Source: DASUPK01 sp963736685
GTDB lineage: Bacteria; Actinomycetota; Thermoleophilia; Solirubrobacterales; 70-9
DNA: 64,000 bases
Reading direction: 5' to 3'
NCBI GenBank assembly: GCA_963736685.1
Contig: CAVTPZ010000006.1
Location: forward strand, 41,348-105,347
Positions 8,149 to 16,527 of the stretch are shown here, piece after piece. Both the position numbers and the translations under genes were made by a program. Each line of letters begins with the position of its first letter. The first letter of the stretch is position 1. The notes under the pieces are model-generated. The model had not been told where the DNA came from and did not search any database. It was given only the letters and a program-made list of their open reading frames with translations.

Positions 8149-8973
8149 GCTACCGGCAATCCCGCCAGGAGGCGAGGACGGCGGGGGACCGCCGGGACCA
8201 GAGCCCTGGCGGATTGGCGGCGCCTCGCCTGCGGGCGGAGCCGGTCCGCGCGGGGCGACGGTGTCCGCAAGTTCCTGAACCGGGCCGCTCGAGGGCTCGA
8301 TGATGAACTTGTAAACGAGCGCGGCGAGCAGGCCACCGACGATCGGACCGACGATGTACGCCCAGGCATCGGCGAAGTGGTTGCCGACGAGCGCCGGGCC
8401 GAACCAGCGGGCCGGGTTGAAGGAGCCCCCGGTCAGCGGGCCGAGCACCATGACGAGGAAGCCGAGCGCGCCGCCGATGGCGAGCGCCGCCCACCGGCGG
8501 ACCTCAGGGTTGAGCGCCGTCGAAAGCACAACGAGGACGAGGACGAAAGCGCCGATCCCCTCGATCATCGCGCCCTGGAAGGCACCGCCGAGCAGGGGGC
8601 TGATCTTCGGGGTTCCGTAGTCGGATGCACGACCCTCGTCGAGCAAAAACGCCTTGGTGAGCAGCGCGCCGAGCACGCCGCCCGAGAGCTGGGCGAGGAT
8701 GTAGACGAGGCCGTCGATCGGGTCGATCCGCCGGATCGCGATGAACGCCGCGGTCACCGCCGGATTGAAATGCCCGCCGCTCGCCACGCCGACACTGATG
8801 ATCAGCCCGAACAGCAGCAGGAAGTGAGTCAGGCCTACAACCGCGTAGTCGGACCCGAACTGGGAGTTCTGGCCCGTGGCCACGTAGAGCGACACGACAC
8901 TCGTGATGAAGAAGACCAGGAGCAGCGTCCCGAGCAGCTCACCGATATACGCCGCTAGACCTCGATCTTGCAC
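8146..8973 (-). CDS. Aquaporin / MIP-family channel
   Basis: A membrane channel for water or small neutral solutes. The GTG start at 8973 is chosen because GAGGAGG lies 9 nt before it; this gives 275 residues, and the longer frame to 9030 adds 19 residues with no membrane character. Both NPA boxes are present, GGHFNPAVT (NPA at 70-72) and GGSFNPARWFGP (NPA at 186-188), with six predicted helices around them. The C-terminal ~45 residues form a proline/glycine-rich cytoplasmic tail (PRGPAPPAGEAPP) that is longer than usual. Selectivity-filter residues cannot be placed safely enough to choose between aquaporin and glycerol facilitator. The repeat element copy A begins at its stop codon. Confidence 0.9.
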   Translation of the reverse strand: MQDRGLAAYIGELLGTLLLVFFITSVVSLYVATGQNSQFGSDYAVVGLTHFLLLFGLIISVGVASGGHFNPAVTAAFIAIRRIDPIDGLVYILAQLSGGVLGALLTKAFLLDEGRASDYGTPKISPLLGGAFQGAMIEGIGAFVLVLVVLSTALNPEVRRWAALAIGGALGFLVMVLGPLTGGSFNPARWFGPALVGNHFADAWAYIVGPIVGGLLAALVYKFIIEPSSGPVQELADTVAPRGPAPPAGEAPPIRQGSGPGGPPPSSPPGGIAGS

Positions 8974-9127
8974 TTGAAGTGACCTCCTCGTAGGTGTCCG
9001 ACCTGACAGCGGCGCGCAGTCTAACTGCATTTCCGGCCGAGCCGAGACACCCGCGCAAACCTTTACCGCTCACTTATGAACGGGTCGCTCCTCGCGGAGC
9101 ACCCTCGCATATAAGGTCGGCCGCCGA

Positions 9128-10123
9128 ATGAGACGGGTCGCCGCGCTGCTGGCGGCCGCTCTCGCCATTGGAGCCCTCGCGGGCTGCGGAGGGGGCGGCG
9201 CTGAACCGGGCGCGCCGGAAGGCGCGACCCTGGTCCTCGACTTCCAGCCCAATGCGGTGCACTCCGGCATCTACGCGGCGCAGGCGAACGGTGACTTCAC
9301 CGATGAGGGGATCGACCTCCATATCCAGGAGCCCTCCAGCACCGCCGACAGCGCGAAGCTGCTGGAGACGGGCCGCGCCGACTTCGCGGTGATGGACATC
9401 AACGACTTCGGGATCGCACGGGAGCGCGGCCTCAACCTCGTTGCGATCGCGGCCATCGTCCAGAGCCCGCTCGCCTCAGTGATCGCCGGCAATCCGAACG
9501 AGATCCGAACTCCCGCCGACCTGGCCGGCAAGACGATCGGCGTCACGGGCGTCCCCTCCGACGACGCCGTCCTCAACACGGTGCTGCGCTCCGGCGGTGT
9601 CGATCCATCGGACGTGCACCGGGTGACGATCGGCTTCAACGCTGTCACCGACTTGGCCGCCGGCAAGGTCGACGCGGCCACCGGCTTCTGGAACGCCGAG
9701 GGGGTCCAGCTACTGCAACAGGGCGTCCCGATCCGGGAGTTCCGGGTGGACCAGTTCGGGGCACCTCGCTTTCCGGAGCTAGTCGTGGCGACGACGCCCG
9801 ACCGGTGCCCGATCGCCCATCGCTTCTCGGCGGCGCTCAACCGCGCCTACACCGGCGTGCTCGATGAGGACCCGACCTCGGCGCTCGACGACCTGCTCGG
9901 CGAGGTGAAGGATCTCGATCCGGACTCGCAGAGAAAGCAGCTCGACGCTCTCGTTGCCGCGCATGCCTTCGCGCCTCCCCAGGTCGCACCGGATCAGCAG
10001 ACGGATAGCTCGGTGCTTTCTCGGGCCTCCGGGAGAGCCTGGCTGACCTGGGCCAGGACGAACGGCCCGGTTTCCGGCGCAGACGCACCGCACATCCAGG
10101 CCGGCTTCGCGGGCTGCCACTAG
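9128..10123 (+). CDS. ABC-transporter substrate-binding lipoprotein, NMT1/THI5-like
   Basis: A periplasm-side solute-binding lipoprotein of 331 residues. A signal peptide ends in the lipobox LAGC (Cys20), followed by a glycine stretch. LVLDFQPNAVHSGIYAAQAN matches the start of thiamine-pyrimidine (HMP/FAMP) binding proteins of the NMT1/THI5 group. Then come LLETGRADFAVMD and LAGKTIGVTGVPSDDAVL, the hinge and ligand lobes. No permease or ATPase gene adjoins it, so partners must be elsewhere. TAAGGT (9112-9117) sits 10 nt before ATG, suggesting a leaderless message. I found no TPP riboswitch core in the 150 bp before it. Related members bind riboflavin precursors or nitrate-like ligands, so the thiamine role is only the most likely one. 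Confidence 0.82.
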   Translation: MRRVAALLAAALAIGALAGCGGGGAEPGAPEGATLVLDFQPNAVHSGIYAAQANGDFTDEGIDLHIQEPSSTADSAKLLETGRADFAVMDINDFGIARERGLNLVAIAAIVQSPLASVIAGNPNEIRTPADLAGKTIGVTGVPSDDAVLNTVLRSGGVDPSDVHRVTIGFNAVTDLAAGKVDAATGFWNAEGVQLLQQGVPIREFRVDQFGAPRFPELVVATTPDRCPIAHRFSAALNRAYTGVLDEDPTSALDDLLGEVKDLDPDSQRKQLDALVAAHAFAPPQVAPDQQTDSSVLSRASGRAWLTWARTNGPVSGADAPHIQAGFAGCH

Positions 10124-10130
10124 CGGGTGA

Positions 10131-10169
10131 TTGGCGGGTTTCTCTCGGTATGCGGGACTAACCCGCCAA
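10131..10169. terminator. Bidirectional terminator hairpin
   Basis: A perfect 10-bp inverted repeat, TTGGCGGGTT at 10131-10140 and AACCCGCCAA at 10160-10169 with a 19-nt loop, fills the gap between the convergent genes ending at 10123 and 10172. It can serve both strands. Confidence 0.65.
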
Positions 10170-10171
10170 GT

Positions 10172-10489
10172 TCAGGCGAGCGTCCGCTCGACGAGCTCCG
10201 GGAGCTCGCGGACCATCCGGCTCCGCGGCACCGCCAGCGCCAGCCCCGCTTCCTCAGCCCGCTTCTTGGTGTCGACGTCCGTGTGCTGGTAGAACCCGAT
10301 CACCGGCACGCCCAGATCGGCGAGCCGCTCCGGCGCCACGGCGTCGAGGTCGGCGACGACGAGGTCGATGCCGTCGAGCTCATCGGGGAGGTCGGCAGCC
10401 TGCTCGACCTCATGCCCGCTGGCCTCCAGCGACGTGCGCACTCGGCTGGCGAGCATCAGATCCTGCACCAATGCCTCGATCCGGGCCAT
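10172..10489 (-). CDS. Receiver-like (pseudo-receiver) single-domain protein
   Basis: A 105-residue protein whose predicted alternating strands and helices fit a response-regulator receiver fold without an output domain. GIDLVVADLDAVAPE is placed like the phospho-acceptor strand, and VPVIGFYQHTDVDTKKRAEE like the switch strand and helix 4, but the acidic pocket after strand 1 is missing and the conserved C-terminal lysine is not evident, so it is probably not phosphorylated normally. Similar stand-alone proteins in actinobacteria are uncharacterised. Its start is 29 bp from the divergent GGDEF-EAL protein, which suggests a signalling link; this is inference. Confidence 0.65.
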   Translation of the reverse strand: MARIEALVQDLMLASRVRTSLEASGHEVEQAADLPDELDGIDLVVADLDAVAPERLADLGVPVIGFYQHTDVDTKKRAEEAGLALAVPRSRMVRELPELVERTLA

Positions 10490-10517
10490 CGCTCAGGTGT
10501 CGAAGGGGGGCGGCATC

Positions 10518-12581
10518 ATGCGTCCAGGCAGGCCATTTGACCAAAAACCAGGGCTAAAGCTCTGGACGTACGTTCCGATACCTGCTGCTGTGGGGCGTAT
10601 CGCGTATCCCCGAAGTCCTCGTCGCAGGGTTCTGCCCTGGGCCGCCATGGTCTTCTCGATCATCTGGGGCACCGTCATCGGGTTCGCGGCGACGAAGGGA
10701 AACCCGGGGCTGGCTGCATTCGCCGGCGTCGGAATGCTCTTCACCCTGGGCATGACCGTCCTGCTCCACCGTCAGCGGGTGGAGCTTCGCGACCTGGCTG
10801 AGACCGACACGCTCACCGGACTGATCAACCACCGAGGCTTCCAGCGTGCCCTACGCAGTGAACTCGAGAAGGCGGCCGCGGAGCGGCAGCCCCTCGCCCT
10901 GGTCGCGCTGGACATCGACGACTTCAAGGCAGTCAACGAACGCCACGGTCATCCCTTCGGCGATGGCGTCCTCGAGGGGGTGGCCGCGCAGCTGCACAAG
11001 GCGGTCAGGAGGGGCGACATCGCGGCCCGAACGGGCGGCGAGGAGTTCGCACTGATCCTCCCCGGGACCGCCGCCGAGGCTGCGCAGGAGATCGCCGAGC
11101 GGGTGCGGACGGCGATCGCCCGGCTCTCGCCCGCCGGTTCCGAGCTCAGCTCTTCGGCCGGAGTCGCGGTCTTCCCGGTCGACTCCGACGACGCCGCAAC
11201 GCTGCTCCAACTCGCCGAGGGCGCCCTCTACTGGGCCAAGCGCTCCGGCAAGTCGAGGACGCGGCGCTTCGACCCGGACCACGTCCGGCTCAGCGGAGAC
11301 GCCCCACAGCGTTCCGAGATCGAGCGAATCCTCGAGCAGCGGGCGATCGAGCCCCTCTACCAGCCGGTCGCCTCCCTGACCACCGGCCGCCTGATCGGCT
11401 ACGAGGCCCTCGCCCGCTTCCCCGACGCGCCGGACCGACCTCCCTCGACCTGGTTCGCGCAGGCCAACGCCTGCGGGCTCGGCCCCGAGCTCGAGGCCGC
11501 CGCGATCCAGGCAGCGCTGCGAACGACGGGGCGCCCGCCGCGGACGCACCTGGCGATCAATGTCAGCCCATCTGCCCTCTCGACAGAGGCGGTCAAGAGC
11601 GTCCTGCCCGATGACCTCTCCGACGTGATCGTGGAGCTCACCGAGCACGAGGTCTACGTCGGCGACAGCCTGCTGGCGAACTCGCTGGCGCAGCTCCGCG
11701 AGCGTGGCGCCAGGATCGCCATCGATGACGCAGGCGCGGGCTACGCCGGCCTCAAGCAGGTCATGTGGGTCCGACCGGACATCGTCAAGCTCGACCTGGA
11801 GCTGACCCGCGCCATCCACTCGGACCCGGTGCGCATGGCCCTGGTCGAGTCGCTGGTCCGGTTCGCCCGCCGGGTGGGCGCCACGGTGTGCGCTGAGGGC
11901 ATCGAGACCCACGACGACATCGAGGTGCTGGCGAACCTGGACGTACCGTGGGGGCAGGGCTATGCGATCGGGCGCCCCGCGCCGCCCTGGAGCCAGGTCG
12001 CGCCACCCGCCGCAGAGACCTGCCACCAGGCACTCGCCCAGGCGCTGATCTCGACGCCGGGCGCCGACACCCCCATGATTTCGGCCGGTGACCGGCGCCT
12101 GGAGCACCTCAGCGCCCGGCTCGCCAACGCCAGGTCACGCGAGGACCTAAACAGCGCCCTCGACCTGATCGCCGGAGAGCTCCACGCCGACAAGGTCGCG
12201 CTCTCGCAGTGGCACCCGGACGCCGGCAACGTCGAGACCCTCGTGGAGAGCGGCGAACAGCCCGAGGAGGAGTTCTTCTCCGTCGAGGAGTACCCGACCA
12301 CCGGCCGGGTGCTGGAGCGACAGGAGTCCGCCCAGATCATGGTCGGGGATCCTCGCGCGGACCGCAACGAGATCGAGCTGATGTTCTCGCTCGGCTATCG
12401 GACTGTGCTGATGGTCCCGGTGGTCCATCGAGGCGAGAGTCTCGGCATCGTCGAGGCGCTCTGCCACGAGGAGCGGCCCTGGACTCGCACCGAGATGAAC
12501 CGGGCGCGGATCATCGCCAACCAGCTCGCCCCGGTGATCCAATCCTTCTTCCGGGTCCCGGACCCGGAGCGTTTTCTCTAG
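10518..12581 (+). CDS. Membrane-bound GGDEF-EAL-GAF cyclic-di-GMP enzyme
   Basis: A 687-residue c-di-GMP protein. Two N-terminal membrane helices (about residues 40-80) are followed by GGDEF, EAL and a C-terminal GAF sensor domain. The GGDEF site reads ARTGGEEFALIL with the inhibitory RxxD site (RRGD) five residues before it, so diguanylate cyclase activity with product feedback is expected. The EAL domain keeps EAL (YEALARF), NVSPSAL, the ELTE glutamate, the DDAGAG loop, VKLD lysine, CAEGIE and GQGYAIGRP, so phosphodiesterase activity is also possible. GAF spans about residues 525-680. ATG 10518 has a GAAGGGGGGC ribosome site; the longer frame to 10368 runs through the divergent gene and is rejected. 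Its stop overlaps the next gene by CTAG. Which activity dominates cannot be read from sequence. Confidence 0.9.
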   Translation: MRPGRPFDQKPGLKLWTYVPIPAAVGRIAYPRSPRRRVLPWAAMVFSIIWGTVIGFAATKGNPGLAAFAGVGMLFTLGMTVLLHRQRVELRDLAETDTLTGLINHRGFQRALRSELEKAAAERQPLALVALDIDDFKAVNERHGHPFGDGVLEGVAAQLHKAVRRGDIAARTGGEEFALILPGTAAEAAQEIAERVRTAIARLSPAGSELSSSAGVAVFPVDSDDAATLLQLAEGALYWAKRSGKSRTRRFDPDHVRLSGDAPQRSEIERILEQRAIEPLYQPVASLTTGRLIGYEALARFPDAPDRPPSTWFAQANACGLGPELEAAAIQAALRTTGRPPRTHLAINVSPSALSTEAVKSVLPDDLSDVIVELTEHEVYVGDSLLANSLAQLRERGARIAIDDAGAGYAGLKQVMWVRPDIVKLDLELTRAIHSDPVRMALVESLVRFARRVGATVCAEGIETHDDIEVLANLDVPWGQGYAIGRPAPPWSQVAPPAAETCHQALAQALISTPGADTPMISAGDRRLEHLSARLANARSREDLNSALDLIAGELHADKVALSQWHPDAGNVETLVESGEQPEEEFFSVEEYPTTGRVLERQESAQIMVGDPRADRNEIELMFSLGYRTVLMVPVVHRGESLGIVEALCHEERPWTRTEMNRARIIANQLAPVIQSFFRVPDPERFL

Positions 12582-12940
12582 AGGCTTCGTCTGCGCTCGA
12601 AGTCGCGCCGGATGCTGTCCGGCCTGCCCCACCACTGCATGATCTCGGCGCGTCCCTCCTGTGCATCGCGCACCCGGAACTCGCCACCGATCCCCTCGCG
12701 GTCGAGCTTCGTGAGCGCGCCCCGGACGGTCTCGGCGGCCGCGGCGTGCCCGAATCGGTGAGCCACGTTGATCCGCCAGTGCCAGTCGGCGCGCGAGTAC
12801 GGCTGCGCGTTCACCAGCGAGAGAATCACTGCCGCGTCGACGTAACGGGTCTCGTCGGCGATCCGCAGATCGAGCTCCAGATCCGTCCAGTCATCCGGCA
12901 ACGTCTCGACGACCGCGTCGAAGTCCTCGGCGAGTGCCAT
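12578..12940 (-). CDS. Conserved hypothetical protein, 120 residues
   Basis: A small acidic-to-neutral soluble protein with no family I recognise. DDWTDLELDLRIADETRY near residues 16-33 and WHWRINVAHRFGHAAA in the middle look like a compact alpha/beta domain, ending in WWGRPDSIRRDFERRRSL. TAGGCT lies 6 nt before the ATG on the minus strand (12947-12952), which fits a leaderless gene. It converges on the GGDEF-EAL gene with the stop CTAG shared, and starts 14 bp after the mntH stop. It could be expressed as a tail of the mntR-mntH transcript. Confidence 0.65.
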   Translation of the reverse strand: MALAEDFDAVVETLPDDWTDLELDLRIADETRYVDAAVILSLVNAQPYSRADWHWRINVAHRFGHAAAAETVRGALTKLDREGIGGEFRVRDAQEGRAEIMQWWGRPDSIRRDFERRRSL

Positions 12941-12953
12941 GGAAGAAGCCTAG

Positions 12954-14333
12954 CTAGCCGATGAAGACCTGCTCGATCAGGAAGACGTTGAGGGCGATGA
13001 TCAGTCCCGAGAGGACGGAGGTGAGCACCGTCAGCCAGGCCGGACTCACGAGGGAACCCATCAGATCCCGGCGGCGGGTCAGCATCACCAGGGGGACCAG
13101 CGCGAATGGGATGCCGAAGGAGAGCACCACCTGGCTGGCGACGAGCGCATCGGTTGGATCGAGCCCGATGCCGAGCACGATCAGGGCCGGCGCAAGCGTG
13201 ATCGCCCGCCGGATGAAGATCGGGATGCGCCGCCTGATGAACCCCTGCATGACGACCTGGCCGGCCATGGTTCCGACGGACGAGGAGGCGTAGCCGGACG
13301 CCAGCAGCGCAATTCCGAAGATCGTCGCTGCGCTTGGGGAGACGACCTGCTTGAGCGCGTCGTACGCCCCATCGATGCTGTCGATCCCGGCGAGGCCGCT
13401 GCCATGGAAGAGGGCGGCGGCCATGATCATCATCGAGAGGTTCACGGCGCCCGCGAGCGCCATCGCGATCACGACGTCGATCCGCTCGAACCGCAGGATC
13501 TTCCGCTTCTCCGACTCGTCGCGACCCACGATTCGCCGCTGGGTGAGCGCCGAATGCAGATAGATCACGTGCGGCATCACCGTTGCGCCGATGATCCCGG
13601 TGGCCAGCAGGATGCTCTCCGTCCCGCTGAAGCCCGGTACGAAGAGGTGCTTGGCCACCTCACCGCCGTCAGGGTGCGACTCGAAGATCTCGAAGGCGAA
13701 GGCGAGGACGACGACGCCGACCATGCCCACGATCACGGCCTCGAGCCGGCGGAACCCCTTCTGCTGGAGCCCGAGGATCGCGAACGCCCCCGCGCCCGCG
13801 AGCAGTCCGGCCGGGAACAGGGGGATCCCGAAGAGCAGGTTGAGCCCGAGGGCGGCGCCGACCACCTCCGCGATGTCGCAGGCGGCCGCCACAAGCTCCG
13901 CCTGCAGCCAGAGGCCCATTGAGGTGCGCCTCGAGAACGCGTCCCGGCAGGCCTCCGCCAGGTTCCTCCCGGTCGCGATCCCGAGCTTGGCCGACTGCGT
14001 CTGGACCACCATCGCGATCAGGTTCGCGCCGAGCACGACCCAGAGGAGCAGGTAGCCGAACTTGGCGCCGCCGGCGATGTTCGTGGCGAAGTTCCCCGGA
14101 TCGACGTAGGCGACGGCGGCGATGAACGCGGGGCCGAGGAACGGCCAGATCCTGGCAAGCCCCCGGCTATGCCCGTCAAGAGAGCGCCGGGCCGCCCGGT
14201 TGACGGCGGCCTCGCCGGGAAGGACGTCCTCGGGGAGCACGTTCTCGCCGCCGCCCAGGCTGTCCCCCGGAGGGGGAGGCGAGGAGAGCTCGCCGGGCAC
14301 CGGATCTACGAGGCCGACATCGTCCTCAGGCAC
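12954..14333 (-). CDS. mntH: Nramp-family divalent metal transporter MntH
   Basis: Proton-coupled importer of Mn(II)/Fe(II) in the cytoplasmic membrane, 459 residues. A ~60-residue hydrophilic N-terminal extension precedes about eleven helices. The first helix has AYVDPGNFATN (the metal-binding DPGN) and helix six VMPHVIYLHSALTQRR, the MPHxxYLHS metal site. The start overlaps the end of the DtxR-type regulator gene by 8 nt, so the two are one operon with the regulator first. A DtxR-box-like site precedes the regulator, implying metal-dependent repression of both. The N-terminal extension is unusual; a later start is not marked by any ribosome site. Confidence 0.93.
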   Translation of the reverse strand: MPEDDVGLVDPVPGELSSPPPPGDSLGGGENVLPEDVLPGEAAVNRAARRSLDGHSRGLARIWPFLGPAFIAAVAYVDPGNFATNIAGGAKFGYLLLWVVLGANLIAMVVQTQSAKLGIATGRNLAEACRDAFSRRTSMGLWLQAELVAAACDIAEVVGAALGLNLLFGIPLFPAGLLAGAGAFAILGLQQKGFRRLEAVIVGMVGVVVLAFAFEIFESHPDGGEVAKHLFVPGFSGTESILLATGIIGATVMPHVIYLHSALTQRRIVGRDESEKRKILRFERIDVVIAMALAGAVNLSMMIMAAALFHGSGLAGIDSIDGAYDALKQVVSPSAATIFGIALLASGYASSSVGTMAGQVVMQGFIRRRIPIFIRRAITLAPALIVLGIGLDPTDALVASQVVLSFGIPFALVPLVMLTRRRDLMGSLVSPAWLTVLTSVLSGLIIALNVFLIEQVFIG

Positions 14334-15027
14334 GGCGGACCCTCATGCTCTCCGCCAGCTCGGGACCGAGCGGATGCCTGCGGCGGCCGATCTCGACGAC
14401 GACCGGGCCGCCGAACGGCTCACGGCCTCTGACCACGAGCTTCGCGCCCGGCTGAATGGAGCGCTCCGCCAGGTAGCGGAGCATCGAGGCGTCGCTGTCG
14501 GAGACGCGGGTGAAGACCCCCGACTGCCCCACCTCGAGCTGCGTGAGCGGGACCGAGTCATCGGTTCGGACGGCGAGGTCGCGGTCCGGGATCGGATCCC
14601 CGTGCGGGTCGAGTGCCGGCTGCCCGAGCTTCGCCGCGATCAGCTCCTCCAGTTCCTCCGAGATGTGGTGCTCGAGCACCTCGGCCTCCTCATGGACCTG
14701 GTCCCACGGCATGCCGAGGACCTCGGCCAGGAAGAGTTCGATCAACCGGTGATGCCGGATCACCTCGAGCGCGATGCGCTGGCCCTCGGGCGTCAGGCGC
14801 GCGCCGCGGTAGGGCGCGTATTCGACCACTCCCTCGTCGGCGAGCCGCCGCAGCATTCCGGAGGCCGACGCCGGCGTGACTCCGAGCCGCTGCGCGACCG
14901 CCGTCGTCCCCACGCCATCCGGCTCGCGCTCCTGCAGCTCGTAGAGCGCCTTCGTGTAGTTCTCGGCGCCCTCGTTCGTGCGTCGCTTGGGATGGGCGTT
15001 GTGGGCCTGGTCCGACATCGACGGCAT
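14326..15027 (-). CDS. DtxR/MntR/IdeR-family metal-dependent repressor
   Basis: A 233-residue iron or manganese sensor. The N-terminal winged helix (NEGAENYTKALYELQ, then VAQRLGVTPASASGMLRRLA as recognition region) is followed by the dimerization and metal domain with HHRLIELFLAEVLGMPWDQV and EAEVLEHHISEELEELI, which include the usual His and Glu ligands. A C-terminal SH3-like FeoA domain from about residue 155 (QLEVGQSGVFTRVSD) makes it IdeR-like in length. It is co-transcribed with mntH (8-nt overlap), which favours manganese regulation. A half-site-matched operator lies 24 bp upstream at 15051-15067. Start codons at 15027 and 15018 are both possible. Confidence 0.92.
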   Translation of the reverse strand: MPSMSDQAHNAHPKRRTNEGAENYTKALYELQEREPDGVGTTAVAQRLGVTPASASGMLRRLADEGVVEYAPYRGARLTPEGQRIALEVIRHHRLIELFLAEVLGMPWDQVHEEAEVLEHHISEELEELIAAKLGQPALDPHGDPIPDRDLAVRTDDSVPLTQLEVGQSGVFTRVSDSDASMLRYLAERSIQPGAKLVVRGREPFGGPVVVEIGRRRHPLGPELAESMRVRRA

Positions 15028-15050
15028 TGAAGCACATCCGAACTCGGAAG

Positions 15051-15067
15051 TTAGGCTTGACTAACAT
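15051..15067. promoter_or_regulatory. DtxR/IdeR-like operator before mntR-mntH
   Basis: TTAGGCTTGACTAACAT contains TTAGG and CTAAC arms placed as in the known 19-bp DtxR/IdeR box (TTAGG, six bases, TAAC). It lies between the divergent regulator (start 15027) and ygfZ (start 15112), so it could repress the regulator-mntH operon and possibly ygfZ. Confidence 0.6.
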
Positions 15068-15111
15068 ATTCGCGCGCCCGAGTCGCCGAAGTCGAGACCT
15101 ACAATCGACCT

Positions 15112-16071
15112 GTGGCTGAGACGGCGACACGGGTCGATTTGGACGGGCAGTACCGCGCTCTCCGGGAGGAGGCCGGGTTCCTGCGCAGGGACCGCACCTG
15201 CCTGTTGGTCACCGGCCCCGATGCCGCCGAGTACCTGCAGGGCCAGCTGACCAACGACGTCGAGGCAATCGAGGCCGGGCAGGGCCGCTATGCGGCGCTC
15301 CTCGACCGCAAGGGCCACCTCTCCTCGGACATGCGCGTCCTCAACCTCTCAGGGGGCGGCATCTGGCTCGACCTCGAGCCCGCCGGCGGCGAGGCGGTTC
15401 TGAAGCACCTGCGGACCTACAGCATCGGCCGGGAGGTCCAGATCGACGACGCCACCGGCGACTGGGCGATCGTCTCGCTGATCGGACCCCGTGCGGCTGA
15501 GCTCTCCGGCTTCGACGGCCTTGGGCCCGAGCACGCCCAGCGCTCTCGCCACTGGAACGGCACCGAGGTGCTCGGCGTCGCGACGGACCTCGGCATCGAC
15601 CTGATCGTCAGAGCCGCCGACGCGGACGTGCTCGACGCCTCGCTCGACGCGGCCGGCGCCGTGCGGGTGAGCGACGAGGCCGCCGAGATCATCCGGGTCG
15701 AGTCCGGCAGGCCGCGGTTCGGAGCCGACATGAGCTCGGAGCACATGCCGGCGGAGGCTGGAATCGTCGATCGCGCCGTCGACTTCGAGAAGGGCTGCTA
15801 CATCGGCCAGGAGCCCGTGGCGCGCCTCCACTACCGAGGTAAGCCGAACCGCACGCTCCGCGGGCTCCGCCTGAGCGCGCCTGCCGCGCACGGCGATTCG
15901 CTGCTGCTGGGCGAAAAGGAGGTCGGCGAGATCGGCACCGCCTGCCTCTCCCCCGCGCACGGGCAGATCGCGCTCGCGATCATCCGCCGCGAAGCCGCCG
16001 AGGGGGAGCAGCTCGACGTCGCCGGCGGCGAGGCGACCGCCGAGGTGGTCGAGTTGCCCTTCACCGCCTGA
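15112..16071 (+). CDS. ygfZ: YgfZ/GcvT-like folate-binding protein
   Basis: A tetrahydrofolate-binding protein of the YgfZ family, linked in other bacteria to Fe-S cluster assembly or repair and to tRNA modification. The 319-residue length fits. The signature KGCYIGQEPVARLHYRGK near residues 226-243 includes the YgfZ motif cysteine and GQE; PRFGADMSSEHMPAEAGI precedes it. Upstream are the aminomethyltransferase-like fold strands (YLQGQLTNDVEAIEAGQGRY). TACAAT at 15100-15105 is 6 nt before the GTG start, giving a leaderless message. It is divergent from the DtxR-type repressor across a metal box, so a link between iron status and Fe-S upkeep is plausible. It lacks residues of a true GcvT enzyme. 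Confidence 0.88.
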   Translation: MAETATRVDLDGQYRALREEAGFLRRDRTCLLVTGPDAAEYLQGQLTNDVEAIEAGQGRYAALLDRKGHLSSDMRVLNLSGGGIWLDLEPAGGEAVLKHLRTYSIGREVQIDDATGDWAIVSLIGPRAAELSGFDGLGPEHAQRSRHWNGTEVLGVATDLGIDLIVRAADADVLDASLDAAGAVRVSDEAAEIIRVESGRPRFGADMSSEHMPAEAGIVDRAVDFEKGCYIGQEPVARLHYRGKPNRTLRGLRLSAPAAHGDSLLLGEKEVGEIGTACLSPAHGQIALAIIRREAAEGEQLDVAGGEATAEVVELPFTA

Positions 16072-16116
16072 CGACTGAAGCCGGGCATCCCGCGGTTCGG
16101 CTAGATTCCTCGGCGC

Positions 16117-16527
16117 ATGCTGCGGAGGAGGGGCAGAGCGCTGCTCTTGCCGGCCACGTTGCTGGTCGTCCTCGTCGTCGCGGGCTGTGGCCGCAACGAC
16201 TTCAACAACGACCCTCGGCCCCCAATCCCCGCCGAGGTCAGCGTGAAGGTCGCGACCGACGGTGTGGGAGTCTCGCCCAAGGAGTTCGGCGCGGGTCTCG
16301 TCAACTTCACGATCGCCAATCTCACGAACGAGACGGGGAGCCTGGCCATCCACGGCCCGGTCAGCGCGAACTCGGACCCGATCGCTCCCGGGGACACCGG
16401 CACCATCAAGGTCAACGTGCCGAGCGGCAGCTACGAGGCGAGTGTCGACGGCTTCGCCGTGCGGCCCTTCAGCTTCACCGTGGGGCCCGAGCGGCCCTCG
16501 GGAAAGAACGACCTGCTGCTGCCCTAG
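16117..16527 (+). CDS. Secreted lipoprotein, cupredoxin-like fold, function unknown
   Basis: A 136-residue lipoprotein with signal peptide ALLLPATLLVVLVVAGCG; the lipobox is VAGC. The mature part, with VSVKVATDGVGVSP, VNFTIANLTNETG and VPSGSYEASVDGF, has the strand pattern of small cupredoxin-like domains seen in actinobacterial secreted proteins, but no His or Cys copper ligands are visible. TAGATT (16102-16107) is 9 nt before the ATG. It lies 45 bp after ygfZ and shares its stop (CTAG) with the convergent short gene. Confidence 0.68.
   Translation: MLRRRGRALLLPATLLVVLVVAGCGRNDFNNDPRPPIPAEVSVKVATDGVGVSPKEFGAGLVNFTIANLTNETGSLAIHGPVSANSDPIAPGDTGTIKVNVPSGSYEASVDGFAVRPFSFTVGPERPSGKNDLLLP

Noticed and set aside
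9031..9127. TPP riboswitch before the NMT1/THI5-like gene
   Set aside because: The conserved core elements are absent and the predicted start of transcription leaves almost no leader.
10851..12107. 418-codon frame antisense to the GGDEF-EAL gene
   Set aside because: Shadow frame with no domain; the plus-strand gene has all catalytic motifs.
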